Assembly: GCA_020848905.1 (NCBI GenBank)
Contig: JADLHG010000031.1
Span: forward strand, 434,001-498,000
Direction of reading: 5' to 3'
From: Deltaproteobacteria bacterium
GTDB taxonomy: Bacteria > Myxococcota_A > Polyangia > GCA-2747355 > JADLHG01
Length of the DNA stretch: 64,000 bases
The notes below the pieces were generated by a model that made no database searches, was not told the origin of the DNA, and worked only from the letters and a program-made list of their open reading frames with translations. A program made the position numbers and the translations under genes. Positions 50,801 to 58,281 of this stretch are shown piece after piece; positions within the stretch are counted from its first letter, which is position 1, and every line of letters begins with the position of its first letter.

Positions 50801-52850
50801 CTAGAACGCGAACGAGCTGCGGCCAGTCGTCCGAGCGTTCGAGCAAGCCCTGCAGGCGGTCGAGAGCCTGCTGGTCGTGCGGGGCCAGCTCGAGGAGGTG
50901 CCCGTAGGCCCAGATGGCGTCCTTCGGACGGTCGAGGGGGCCCGTGGAGAGCTCTGCGAGCCGGCGGAGCGCGGCGATGCGGTCGGGCCTCGGCAAGAGA
51001 CCCTCGAGCTGCTGCTTCAGCGTCGCCGCCAGCGCGGGGAGGTCGCCCTCGCGCTCGTAGAGCGCGGCGAGGAGGGCGAGCGCCTGCTCGTCGTCGGGTG
51101 CGAGCTGCAGGATTTCGCGCAGCACGGCGATCGCTCCGAGCGGGTCGACCTGCCGTTCCCAGTGGGCCTGTGCCAGACGCCGGAGCGCCTGCAGGCGGTG
51201 AGCCGGGGAGACGGCGCCGGCCGCCTCGCGCTGCAGAGCCACGGCTTGCGCGTGCCAGGCTTGGAGCCTGGCCGCCAGCCGGTGCACTGCGCCCGCCGAG
51301 CGCTGCTGATCCGGGTGAAGGTGAGCGAGCTGCTGCCAGGCCTCGAGGGCTCCGGGGAGGTCCCCGAGGTCGCGCTCGCAGACCTCCGCGAGCTCCTCCA
51401 GGCGGGCGCAGACCTCGACGGCCGGGGCCTTGTGCTCGGCGGCCCACTGCGCGGCGAACCGGAGCAGCTCGGCGAGATTGCGGTGGTCGCCCTTCTCCCG
51501 GAAGTAGCTCTGATAGGCGTCGTGGGCCTTGCGGTTGCCGGGCTCGAGCTGGAGCACCTCGTGCAGGAGCTCCGCCGCTCGGTCGGGTTCGTCGAGCGCG
51601 TCGCGGTGGAGCTGCGCCATCTCGAGCATCACGCGCGCCTTCTGAGCGCGATCCTGGAGAGCGTCGAGCGAACCACGGAGAAGCCCGAGGAGCTTGGCGT
51701 GGTCGCCGTCGGCTCGGTAGAGCTCCTTGAGGCGCGAGGAGGCCGGGCCTCCGAGGGGCTCGTGCGCGAGGATCGCCTCGTAGCAGGCCTTCGCCCCCTG
51801 GCGGTCGCCGAGCTTCCTCTCGAGGAGCTCGGCGCGACGCATCTGCAGCTCCGCCGCCTCGACCGTGGTGGCGGTGGCCAGCCGTTGCCGGTAGAGCCGG
51901 TCCAGCTCCTCCCACCGATTCGACTCCTCGTAGGCGCGCTCCAGGCGGGAGGCGGCCGCGGGATTGTCGGGGTCGGCCCCGAGCGCCCGGCGCAGGTAGC
52001 CGATAGCCCCGTCGCGGTCGCCGCGGGCGTAGCGCCGCTGAGCTACCTGGAGCAGGAGGTTCGCCGCCTGGTCCAGCCCGCCGGGCAGCGGCCACTCCGG
52101 CGAGGCGTAGATCTCCGCCAGGTCCTCCATCAGGGGTTCGTCTCCGGGGCGGAGCTGCACCGCCTCGGCGTAGCTTTTCGCGGCGCCCTCGAGGTCGCCC
52201 AGCTTGTGGCGGTGGATCGTCGCGATCTCCGTGAGCAGCTCCACGCGGCGTCGGGCGTCGGTCGTCGTGGCCAGCTCCACCTGGTAGAGCTGAGCCACGA
52301 TCTTCCACTGCCCCGTGGCGGCGTAGATGCGGCGACCGGCCTCGACGGCTGCGACCTGCTGCGGGTCGGCCTTGAACGCCCGCTGATAGTGCACGATCGC
52401 CCGGTCGAGGCGCCCGTAGCGGTGCTCCCAGATCTCGGCGAGCTGGTGTTCGAGCCGCGCCTGGCGCTTCACCTCCAGGCCAGCCTCCATCAGCGCCTCG
52501 ATCTCGAGCTGGAGGATCCACACCAGCTCGGCCCACCGCTCGCGTTGCTCGGCGAGCTGGCGCAGGCGCTCGAGCGCCCGTCGGTGACCCCGGTCGAAGA
52601 GCGTGGCCTTCCGGAGAGCGCGCAGCTCGGCCTCGAGATCCTCGCCGCGCTGGTAGACCTCGGCCGCACGCCACAGGAGGTCCGCCGCCGCCGTGCCTTC
52701 GCGCAGGTGGGCCGCGTGGCGTTCGTAGAGCGCGCCGAGCTCGGAGAGGAGGTTCTGCGCCTGGTAGTAGCGGCGGAGCGCCCCGAAGGCATCGGCGTCG
52801 CTCGGGTCGCGACGAAACACGGCGAGGTGCTGTTCGATGCTGGGATTCAC
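44811..52850 (-). CDS. Giant TPR-repeat protein with degenerate M48-like C-terminus
   Basis: The 2679-residue protein is almost entirely helical TPR-like repeats (typical unit ALERLRQLAEQRERWAELVW), so it is a large scaffold. Near residues 1260-1340 a Pro-rich linker holds two copies of a short motif (VIAPSRPERPENTLE and VIATSRPRREDSTVE). The last 250 residues resemble an M48 metallopeptidase: ELRFVLGRALELS stands where M48 has ELxxVLxHExxH, and TANRVGLVLSGDL where it has the ADRxGL segment. The zinc ligands are therefore lost. No signal peptide is evident, so it is probably cytoplasmic. The GTG start follows GGAGCAGGT; a further GTG 111 bases upstream is less likely. Confidence 0.85.
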   Translation of the reverse strand: MNPSIEQHLAVFRRDPSDADAFGALRRYYQAQNLLSELGALYERHAAHLREGTAAADLLWRAAEVYQRGEDLEAELRALRKATLFDRGHRRALERLRQLAEQRERWAELVWILQLEIEALMEAGLEVKRQARLEHQLAEIWEHRYGRLDRAIVHYQRAFKADPQQVAAVEAGRRIYAATGQWKIVAQLYQVELATTTDARRRVELLTEIATIHRHKLGDLEGAAKSYAEAVQLRPGDEPLMEDLAEIYASPEWPLPGGLDQAANLLLQVAQRRYARGDRDGAIGYLRRALGADPDNPAAASRLERAYEESNRWEELDRLYRQRLATATTVEAAELQMRRAELLERKLGDRQGAKACYEAILAHEPLGGPASSRLKELYRADGDHAKLLGLLRGSLDALQDRAQKARVMLEMAQLHRDALDEPDRAAELLHEVLQLEPGNRKAHDAYQSYFREKGDHRNLAELLRFAAQWAAEHKAPAVEVCARLEELAEVCERDLGDLPGALEAWQQLAHLHPDQQRSAGAVHRLAARLQAWHAQAVALQREAAGAVSPAHRLQALRRLAQAHWERQVDPLGAIAVLREILQLAPDDEQALALLAALYEREGDLPALAATLKQQLEGLLPRPDRIAALRRLAELSTGPLDRPKDAIWAYGHLLELAPHDQQALDRLQGLLERSDDWPQLVRVLEYRLQMARTELERVESIRALARLTDTRLEDLRRATAYWEDVVTLAPGDAEALAALCRLYAATGEPEALIRSLRSRLALCPELGTAERAALLKQLATVAENQLDARDVAIDAYEQLSRLLPADRGALDALARLYGQQGRLPQLAEIVGRQLDLADDEEEKLALAFRQVDLLEEKLGEPEAAEHVYLRILDTIAPGDEEAHRRLKQLYLRRGDWHKAVEIAERELFLTPVTAENAGDRLRLALEIAALWQDKLADEQAATLAYERVLLVSADHPQALLALRRLYHRVGAPTKLLELATAIYAALPEGRERLVLLIELAQLCEQQLSDPDRAFEWYRRAFDLFPEDQSTLPQLERLAQAHELWEELYAVYTEGRRRAAEPELVLSLSQRMAKVAEERLGDPALAFQAYLQALASDPDVEVLLPELERLAEPAGQQSELAAVYERIQGTGRSRDQRIASLHRLAELAETALGDPHKAQEALVQLYALDPEPEILFDIERLAAQTHHFEPVLALHRQRLEHTAAAGSRLEILKHLAWLHEGRLKDPHHAFLTLLEGLALDLDDPELRPELFRLARLLATAPAPAAPFAPPGPLVIAPSRPERPENTLEVEDEEILELDPSLAESQPEIPVLRTSPPPMPAPPPLPPESEGSFVIATSRPRREDSTVELSGSEVVEVGRVMARLRGADGRAPTSPAPKTEAAASREVAPFDPWLRWAQAYRQLPAPDRAARRRHLWAEAALWEEGPNNADRAFSALTEAALLEVEHPEAEERLVALAQRADRPDRLVEAYHRLLDHAAEAPVLLRLHLHLGTLLAEHGNPAAETHFAAALALDVTNREAAQRLRQLLQQQGQWAKLAAHNERQLEALRPQLTAGERAARLRELADLYEYELDLSFEAAEALSRLTIEDPQDHRSRTRLANLYEKLGLWPRLIEVLETLLARPGDRETQVHTGLRLARTFEVELELPDRAISAYERVLELDPAEPEALEALTRLFAKHDHPQELLAILRKRTVIVEHDEAQLRPLLVQLARALEESGQAAEAATLLQRAREMGPLDADVEEGLARVLVRAGQADGAIRLLRDQVERARLEGRPSTDVAALLVRLARLQAAQLREPAAARVTLEEALAASPGHEEALLELSKLAQREERWPDYVELELELAERTSDLSLAVDRLLRAAAVLQAAGDSSGAVRLFERVLVLDGRNATAVDALLALCGELSDRREQLLLLRRDLSHDASERARLTTELAALVRARGAEPAEVAGLLQQALEHSPDCVPALDALSDLYLSLGRVEAARGVLEGAIRRLEGTATGRTAGPLYYRLGDLFERMGRAEEGYTHLMEALRLQPRNLLLRLAVGQNRFRAHRWREALRHLREALEHPEAAVHGPVAAEALYCAGQCERRLRRPERALPYFEAAVALFEDHVPSLKELANAALEAGQVAKAAALMRRVALATTERAERQRLLRSLATLYLARLEDRRQAAECYVRVLAELHPDDPGRTECLEEMLPTLRDAGEHSAAARVAAALAAALEEIARRVALLLVAASEHDAGGEFAEADARRRAALELDPTCTEAAEGLCRGLQAQGRHAAVVELLTSHLAALPPVRTPEQRRLRAQLYEALGRAHRAQGQTAHAIWALEKAVQLEEDAGLRQELLVLYELHPERAAEALANHRALARDVERIESLRAVARASEDSAPYRAYCIYQVLRAMDQLDEAGERFLTGFVPKDLDVNVPYPGELPEAERRALVALPGLADMREVFVTLWEAGPALLARQLADFGLDPASRVSPVADHDLAKVFSAAARALGIRQTALHIGPDDEKSTRVLAVAPPVLVVTPQVAQAFSVGELRFVLGRALELSQSACVLAAALPRAELAQLLASVLRAFHPRHVKHKAPTLEARVQAEELKRALPYKVARKLGDLFRERPDLAFDTGAYRTALGLTANRVGLVLSGDLSLALRQLAQEEPALAGRPVYPDQLRASFAVRDLLTFAASEEYYLCRAKLGLAD

Positions 52851-52953
52851 GAGACCTGCTCCGCCCGCTGCCGGCCGCGTCCACCTCGAGGACGCCCCAC
52901 GCCTGGCGAGCGACCAGCGAAGGGGGACCGCGTCGACGACGGAGAAGGACAAC

Positions 52954-52981
52954 TTTATCACGCGATTTTCTCGTGGCGCAA
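52954..52981 (-). promoter_or_regulatory. Possible sigma-70 promoter of the giant TPR gene
   Basis: TTGCGC and GATAAA lie 16 bp apart on the minus strand in a short AT-richer patch, about 100 nt before the proposed GTG start. Both boxes are imperfect. Confidence 0.35.
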
Positions 52982-53033
52982 CGAACGGTGCCCCGCGCGG
53001 TGGATTGACGGGCGTCAGAGCCCTGTGGCACTC

Positions 53034-55898
53034 ATGAGCGCGGTGAGGGTGAGAGCGTCGTCAGAACGGTCGCCCGAGGAGGGAGCGCGCGAGGCAGCGC
53101 GCGGCCTCCGGGGAGGCCGATGTCGCAGAGTCGGTTTCGTCGCCGGGGTGCTGCTCGTCGGACAGAGCGGCTGCTTCCTCGGACGCGCGACGCCGACAGA
53201 CGCGCCGAACAGGAGGTCCGCGCCCGTGCTCCGAACCCTGGACAACGGCTTGCGCGTGGTCCTGCTCGAGAGTCGGGGGGCTCCCGTTGTCGCGGCGCAG
53301 GTCTGGGTCAACGTGGGGAGCGCCGACGCGGGCGACGGGCCCTCGGGCCTGGCTCACGTGCTCGAGCACATGGTCTTCAAGGGCACGAAACGGCGCGCGG
53401 CCGGAGACGCGGCCCGCGAGATCGAAGCCGCGGGGGGCGATTTCAACGCCTGGACCTCCTTCGACCAGACCGTCTTTCACGTGGTGATGGCGAGCCGCTT
53501 CTTCGGCAAGGGGCTCGAGGTGCTGGCCGACGCGGTTCTCGACGCGCGGATCGATGCCGAGGCGCTGGACAAGGAGCTGAAGGTCATTCTCGAGGAGATC
53601 AAGGAGGGAGAGGACGCCCCGGGGCGGGTCCTTTCCCAGGAGCTCTTCGCGACGGCCTTTCGACGCCACCCCTACCGTCTCCCGGTGATCGGCCGGGCCG
53701 AGCAGCTTCGCAAGCTGACCGCGAGGGAGGTGGCGGCGTTTCATCGCCGGCACTACACCCCGGCCAACATGACCCTCGTGCTGGTGGGCGACTTCGAGGC
53801 CAAGAGCGCACTGGCGCGCGTGCGCAGGCTCTTCGGGCGTCCAGGCGGCGCGGCTCCCGAGCGGGTCGTACGGGCCGAGGAGCCGGAGCAGCGGCGACTC
53901 CGGGTGGCGGTGCGCGCGAGAGCGCAGCGCGAGGTGCACTTCTCGCTCGCGTTCCACGTTCCGCCCTTGAAGGATCCGGACACGCCCGCGCTGGACCTCG
54001 CGGCCATCCTCCTCGGTCAGGGGGAGCGCTCGCGGCTCGTCCGCAAGGTGCAGCGCGAGCAGCAGCTCGTTTCGAGCGTCTACGCGTATGCCTTCACGCC
54101 GCGGAACCCGGGGCTGCTCGTCATCGGCGCCACCGCCGAGGCGGATCGAGTCGTGGACGCCGTGCGGGCCATCTGCTCCGAGGTGTTCGCCCTGGCGCGG
54201 GAGGAAGTGCCGACCGCCGAGCTGGAGCGAGCGCAGACCGTCGTGGAGAGCGACGCGGTCTACCAGCGTGAGACCGCGGAGGGACTGGCCCGTCGCCTGG
54301 GCACCTTCCAGGTCGTGGTCGGGGACCTGACTTTCGACGAGGAGTATCAGCGGCGAGTGGCCCACGTCACGCCAGCTGGACTTCGCGCGGTGGCGTCGCG
54401 CTACCTGCGTCCCGAGCGACTGACCGTGGCCGTCCTCGGTCCGAAGAGCACGCCCCGGCTCGTGTCGGAGCTCGAGGCCGCCGCAACGCACGCCGGGGGC
54501 GCGGCGGCACGGGCCGCAGCCAAGGACGTGCGTTCCGCCGATCCCGTCGCGCGGGTGACGCTGGCGAACGGGGCGCGTCTGGTCGTGCTCCGCGACAGCA
54601 CCGCGCCTCTCGTGGCCTTTCGCGCGGCCTGGGCGGGCGGGATGCGCTACGAGAGCGAGGCGACGGCCGGGATCACGACGCTGCTCGGAGAGCTCCTCGG
54701 TCGCGGTACGGCGACGCGTTCGGCGAGCCAGCTCCGCGAGGCCTTCGACGCGATGGCGGGGGACCTCGGCGGCTACGCGGGGAGGAACAGCTTCGGTCTG
54801 CGCGCGGAGGTCCTCTCGCGGCACTGGGAGCGGGCGCTCGAGCTCCTCTCCGACTGCCTCCTCGCGCCGGCGTTTCCCGAGGCGGAGCTGGAGCGCGAGA
54901 GGCGTGAGCTGCTGGCCGAGGTTCGCGCTCGCGAGGAGAACCTCGGCGCGCTCACCGTCGAGCTGCTCCTGCGAAAGATGTTTCGGCGGCACCCCTTGCG
55001 CTTGCCCGCCCTCGGCACGGTGCGGTCGATCTCGCGCCTCGGGCGTGACCAGCTCGCGCGACACTATCGCCGCCACTACCACCCGAGCCAGCTCGTCCTG
55101 GCCGTGGTGGGAGACGTCGATCCCGCCGAGGTGGCTCGCAAGTTCGAGACGCTCTTCGGCGCGGTGGCGCGCCGAGCGGCGCCGGAGGTGGCCGTGCCGA
55201 AGGAGAGCGGTCGACACGCTCCCGAGACGGCGGTCAGCTATCTGCGCCGCGAGCAGGCGCACCTGGCGGTCGGCTATCCGGGCACCACGCTCGACCATCG
55301 GGATCGCTTCACGCTCGAGGTGCTCACCCAGATCCTCGGGGGAAGCGGCGGTCGGCTCTACGCCGAGCTTCGGGACCGGAAGGGGATCGCCTACCGGGTG
55401 AACGCCTTTTCCGAGGAGGGGATCGACCCCGGCTACGTCGCCGTGTATGCGGCGATGAGCCCCGAGAACCTGGCCGACGCCCTGCGCGCGGTCGAGCGCG
55501 AGGTCGCGCGCCTGCGCGAGGAACTCGTGCCCGCCGCCGAGCTGAAGCGCGCCCAGCGCTACCTCGTGGGAGTGCACGAGATCTCGCTCCAGCGGAAGGC
55601 GAACCTCGCCACGCACCTGGCGCTGCACGAGGCGCACGGTCTGGGGTATCGGGCTTACCGCGACTACCCGGCCGGGATCCAAGCCGTGACCGCCGAAGAG
55701 CTGCGGCGCGCCGCCCGCCGCTACCTCGACGAGCGGGGGCGCGTGGTGGCCCTCATCAAGCCGGAGGAGATGTCTCCTGCGGCGGAGAAGCGCTTGGGCC
55801 CCGTGCGGCAGGCCGGCGTGGTGACCGGGCCGAGCAAGAGCGCGGTCGTTCCGGCGCGTGCCGCGAAACGGGTCCGGAAGGGGGGCCGCCGCCGGTGA
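53034..55898 (+). CDS. M16-family zinc peptidase lipoprotein (two-domain)
   Basis: The 954-residue protein has a lipobox (GQSGC, Cys47) after a basic leader, then two M16 halves. The first half has the inverted zinc motif HVLEH (His108, Glu111, His112) with the downstream Glu in LEEIKEGEDAP, so it is catalytic. The second half starts near residue 505 and lacks HxxEH, as is usual for the inactive partner domain. M16 peptidases degrade peptides inside a clam-shell chamber; the lipid anchor places this one in the envelope. A Lys/Arg-rich tail ends the protein. The ATG has no clear Shine-Dalgarno, so the exact start is tentative. Confidence 0.92.
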   Translation: MSAVRVRASSERSPEEGAREAARGLRGGRCRRVGFVAGVLLVGQSGCFLGRATPTDAPNRRSAPVLRTLDNGLRVVLLESRGAPVVAAQVWVNVGSADAGDGPSGLAHVLEHMVFKGTKRRAAGDAAREIEAAGGDFNAWTSFDQTVFHVVMASRFFGKGLEVLADAVLDARIDAEALDKELKVILEEIKEGEDAPGRVLSQELFATAFRRHPYRLPVIGRAEQLRKLTAREVAAFHRRHYTPANMTLVLVGDFEAKSALARVRRLFGRPGGAAPERVVRAEEPEQRRLRVAVRARAQREVHFSLAFHVPPLKDPDTPALDLAAILLGQGERSRLVRKVQREQQLVSSVYAYAFTPRNPGLLVIGATAEADRVVDAVRAICSEVFALAREEVPTAELERAQTVVESDAVYQRETAEGLARRLGTFQVVVGDLTFDEEYQRRVAHVTPAGLRAVASRYLRPERLTVAVLGPKSTPRLVSELEAAATHAGGAAARAAAKDVRSADPVARVTLANGARLVVLRDSTAPLVAFRAAWAGGMRYESEATAGITTLLGELLGRGTATRSASQLREAFDAMAGDLGGYAGRNSFGLRAEVLSRHWERALELLSDCLLAPAFPEAELERERRELLAEVRAREENLGALTVELLLRKMFRRHPLRLPALGTVRSISRLGRDQLARHYRRHYHPSQLVLAVVGDVDPAEVARKFETLFGAVARRAAPEVAVPKESGRHAPETAVSYLRREQAHLAVGYPGTTLDHRDRFTLEVLTQILGGSGGRLYAELRDRKGIAYRVNAFSEEGIDPGYVAVYAAMSPENLADALRAVEREVARLREELVPAAELKRAQRYLVGVHEISLQRKANLATHLALHEAHGLGYRAYRDYPAGIQAVTAEELRRAARRYLDERGRVVALIKPEEMSPAAEKRLGPVRQAGVVTGPSKSAVVPARAAKRVRKGGRRR

Positions 55899-55910
55899 CG
55901 GGCGTCGCCG

Positions 55911-56630
55911 TCAGCTCCAGATCAACACGTAGATGTCGTAGAGGGCGTGGGTGTAGACCGCGATCGCGAAGCTGCGAAACTGGAACAGCGCCGCGAAGAA
56001 GAGCCCGGCGATGGTGCGGTAGGTGAAGACTCCGAGGCGAAGCGGCTCTCCCAGCGAGCCCACGTGGTGCGCCGCCGAGAAGAGGAGCGAGCTCACGACG
56101 AACGCGACGAGGATGGCGAGCCACCGCTTGAGGCCGAGCCCCCGTTCTCCGATCCAGGCCAGCCCTCCGAGGAGGACGAGGCGGAAGACGAGCTCTTCGT
56201 GGACCCCTGCGCCGACGGACATGACGAGTCGGTCGAAGACGCCGGCATTTCGCAGCGGACCTCCCGCCGCGAGGCGCGGGTCGATATGCAGAAGATCCAC
56301 CATGAGGAAGATGATCAACGTGCCCATGGTCAGGGCGTAGATGCCGCTCTCGAGCAGCACCGGGATGAACTGACGCAGCTCGAACTGCTGCGTGCGTCGG
56401 AGGTAGAGGACGAGCGCCACGAGCGTCGCCCCGAGGCCGAGCTGAAACCAGATATAGCCCCGGGAGCCGAGCAGGCGGAGGACCTGCTGCGTGATCAGGT
56501 CTGCCCCGTTCATGGTGTCGGAGAAGATCACGCCGACCTGATAGAAGAGGAGCAGGGGCATGACGAGCACGACGCTCGTCAGGAGATTCGTGGGCTCGCG
56601 GCGCGAACGGGACTTGCCCTTGCTAGCCAT
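55911..56630 (-). CDS. CPBP-family intramembrane metalloprotease
   Basis: The 239-residue protein has about seven hydrophobic segments with CPBP motifs HEELVFRLVLLGG (EExxxR), LLFSAAHHVGS and YTHALYDIYV, which supply the Glu and His residues of the proposed metal site. The family includes CAAX prenyl proteases and bacterial processing or immunity proteins. It converges on the M16 peptidase gene with only 12 bp between stops. The substrate is unknown. Confidence 0.9.
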   Translation of the reverse strand: MASKGKSRSRREPTNLLTSVVLVMPLLLFYQVGVIFSDTMNGADLITQQVLRLLGSRGYIWFQLGLGATLVALVLYLRRTQQFELRQFIPVLLESGIYALTMGTLIIFLMVDLLHIDPRLAAGGPLRNAGVFDRLVMSVGAGVHEELVFRLVLLGGLAWIGERGLGLKRWLAILVAFVVSSLLFSAAHHVGSLGEPLRLGVFTYRTIAGLFFAALFQFRSFAIAVYTHALYDIYVLIWS

Positions 56631-56685
56631 GGCCCTGTTCCTCGCGCTTCGCCGGTCGGTCGGCGTCCTGCGGCCGGCGGGACGA

Positions 56686-56949
56686 TCAGACCTTGAGCAG
56701 CAGCTCGGCGGCGTGTTCGTCCAGGATCTTCACGAGCGCGTCGTTGACGGTGTCGCCCTGTGCCAGGATGCGGTCGTAGGTCTTCCGCACCTGATGGTAC
56801 GTTTCCCAGCGCTTGCAGAATTCCTCGAAGGAGAGTTTCTTGATGAGGCGGCCGCGGCACTTCACGTACCCGCCGACCTGCGCGTCCCCCGCTTCCCGCT
56901 GGAAACGCTCGAGGTATCCGTCGTACGCGGCCTCGAGGGGGCCTGACAT
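56686..56949 (-). CDS. Small conserved-looking protein of unknown function
   Basis: The 87-residue protein is soluble, helical and mixed-charge (EEFCKRWETYHQVRKTYDRILA), with no signal or membrane segment and no recognised family. It lies 6 bp after the stop of the zinc-ribbon/H1-tail gene, so the two are co-transcribed and may act together. There is no obvious Shine-Dalgarno, consistent with translational coupling. Confidence 0.7.
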   Translation of the reverse strand: MSGPLEAAYDGYLERFQREAGDAQVGGYVKCRGRLIKKLSFEEFCKRWETYHQVRKTYDRILAQGDTVNDALVKILDEHAAELLLKV

Positions 56950-56955
56950 CGTCGG

Positions 56956-58122
56956 CTAGCGGCCGGCGCCCTTGCGCCGCCCGGAGACCGGTTTGGCCTT
57001 CGCACCGGGCTTGACCTTGCCGGTGGGCTTCCCGGTCTTCGGGGCCTGGGCCTTGCCGGCGGGTTTGGTGGTCTTCGCGGCGGGCTTGGCCTTTGCCACG
57101 GGCTTGGCCGCCTTCGTCACGGGCTTGGCCTTCGCGACGGGCTTGGCCGTCTTGGCCACGGGCTTGGCCTTCGCGACGGGCTTGGCCTTCGCGACGGGCT
57201 TGGCCTTCGCGACGGGCTTGGCCTTCGCGACGGGCTTGGCCTTCGCGGCGGGCTTGGCACCCGTCGCGGTGGGCTTGGCACCCGTCGCGGTGGGCTTGGC
57301 ACCCGTCGCGGTGGGCTTGGCACCCGTCGCGGCGGGCTTGGTCTTCGCGGCGGGCGCCGGCTTGGCCCTGGGTCCCGACGCGGCTACCGGGCCGACTGCC
57401 TTGGCGGCGGGCTTGTCCAGGGCCACGACAACTGGGGCCTCGGATGCCCGAGCCGGCTTGCCGCGAGCTCCAGCCGGTCCCGTGGGCGCGCCCTTCTTTC
57501 CTTTTCCCGCGGCCTTGCGGTCGGCCGGCGGGGCCGGCGGGGTCACCCCGGCCTCTTCCTGGAGTCGGCGGATGGCAGCCTTGGCGCGGGCCAGGGCCTT
57601 GGCGGTCTTGGCCGTATGCCGCGGCGCAGCGCCTCCCAGGTCGGGTCGGTTGTAGACGAGGATCCTCGGCCCGTCACGAAACACGGCCTCGAGCTTCGTG
57701 TCGCTGACCAGCTCGCTCACGTAGCCCAACCCGAAGACGGGGTGGTCGATCACCTCGCCCTCGGTATAGCCTTCTCGCAGCGAGTACTCACGGGCCGCAT
57801 CGGCATTCGCGTGCCGCATGGCCTCCGCCCAGTTCGGCTTCTGGCGCGTCTGGCGTCGCTTGACCGCCATCGGCTCGGGCACGTCGTCGTCCACCTCCCC
57901 CCGCGGCGGGCGGAACGAATGGGTGGTGTGACAGATCGTGCACTGCACGCTTCGGATTTCCCCCTCGAAGCGCGTGATGACGGTGTGCGTCGTGTCGGTC
58001 TTGCAGTTCGTGCAATAGGCGTCCGCCTCGCCTCCTGCCTCGAACATTTCGTCCTCAAAGATGTATTCCATATCTTCGGGCACGCTCTCCACGAATCCCC
58101 AGCCTTCTTCGGTCCGTAACAC
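56956..58122 (-). CDS. Zinc-ribbon / Tudor-like protein with histone H1-like tail
   Basis: The protein (388 residues from GTG; 371 if it starts at the ATG at 58071) has two CxxC pairs (YCTNC and QCTICH), a likely zinc ribbon. Next comes a segment HPVFGLGYVSELVSDTKLEAVF resembling the Tudor-like domain at the end of UvrD/PcrA helicases. Last is a tail of about 200 residues of Lys/Ala/Pro repeats (AKAKPV and TGAKP), like histone H1 or HctB and probably DNA-binding. Reading remains open upstream and contains another CxxC (TCHLC), so the true N-terminus may be longer with a non-standard or missed start. Function: nucleoid or RNA-polymerase-associated, by inference. Confidence 0.8.
   Translation of the reverse strand: MLRTEEGWGFVESVPEDMEYIFEDEMFEAGGEADAYCTNCKTDTTHTVITRFEGEIRSVQCTICHTTHSFRPPRGEVDDDVPEPMAVKRRQTRQKPNWAEAMRHANADAAREYSLREGYTEGEVIDHPVFGLGYVSELVSDTKLEAVFRDGPRILVYNRPDLGGAAPRHTAKTAKALARAKAAIRRLQEEAGVTPPAPPADRKAAGKGKKGAPTGPAGARGKPARASEAPVVVALDKPAAKAVGPVAASGPRAKPAPAAKTKPAATGAKPTATGAKPTATGAKPTATGAKPAAKAKPVAKAKPVAKAKPVAKAKPVAKAKPVAKTAKPVAKAKPVTKAAKPVAKAKPAAKTTKPAGKAQAPKTGKPTGKVKPGAKAKPVSGRRKGAGR
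57121..57333 (-). repeat. Tandem 18-bp and 21-bp coding repeats
   Basis: Within the H1-like tail the plus strand shows six or so 18-bp units (GGGCTTGGCCTTCGCGAC, four of them back to back from 57160) with one 21-bp variant among them. Four 21-bp units follow (GGGCTTGGCACCCGTCGCGG plus T or C, from 57250). All lengths are multiples of three, so copy-number change would alter tail length without a frameshift. Confidence 0.9.
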
Positions 58123-58281
58123 ACCTTGGCACAGGTGGCAAGTAACTCGCGCCGCTCGGGGCCGCTTGGGCGAGGCTGGAGCGGCCGCTTCGGGCCCGCG
58201 GCCGAGGCCCCCGCGGCCTTGCTGGCGTGGGCGCCTCGTGCTAACAGGCTGCCCCGTGGCCGCCTTCCGCGCGGCGCCCCC

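Noticed and set aside
50877-53033. Open frame extending the M16 peptidase far upstream
   Set aside because: It is antisense to the giant TPR gene, has shadow-frame composition, and the lipoprotein signal marks the start at 53034.
57121-57333. CRISPR-like array
   Set aside because: Repeats are contiguous without unique spacers and encode the Lys/Ala/Pro tail in frame.
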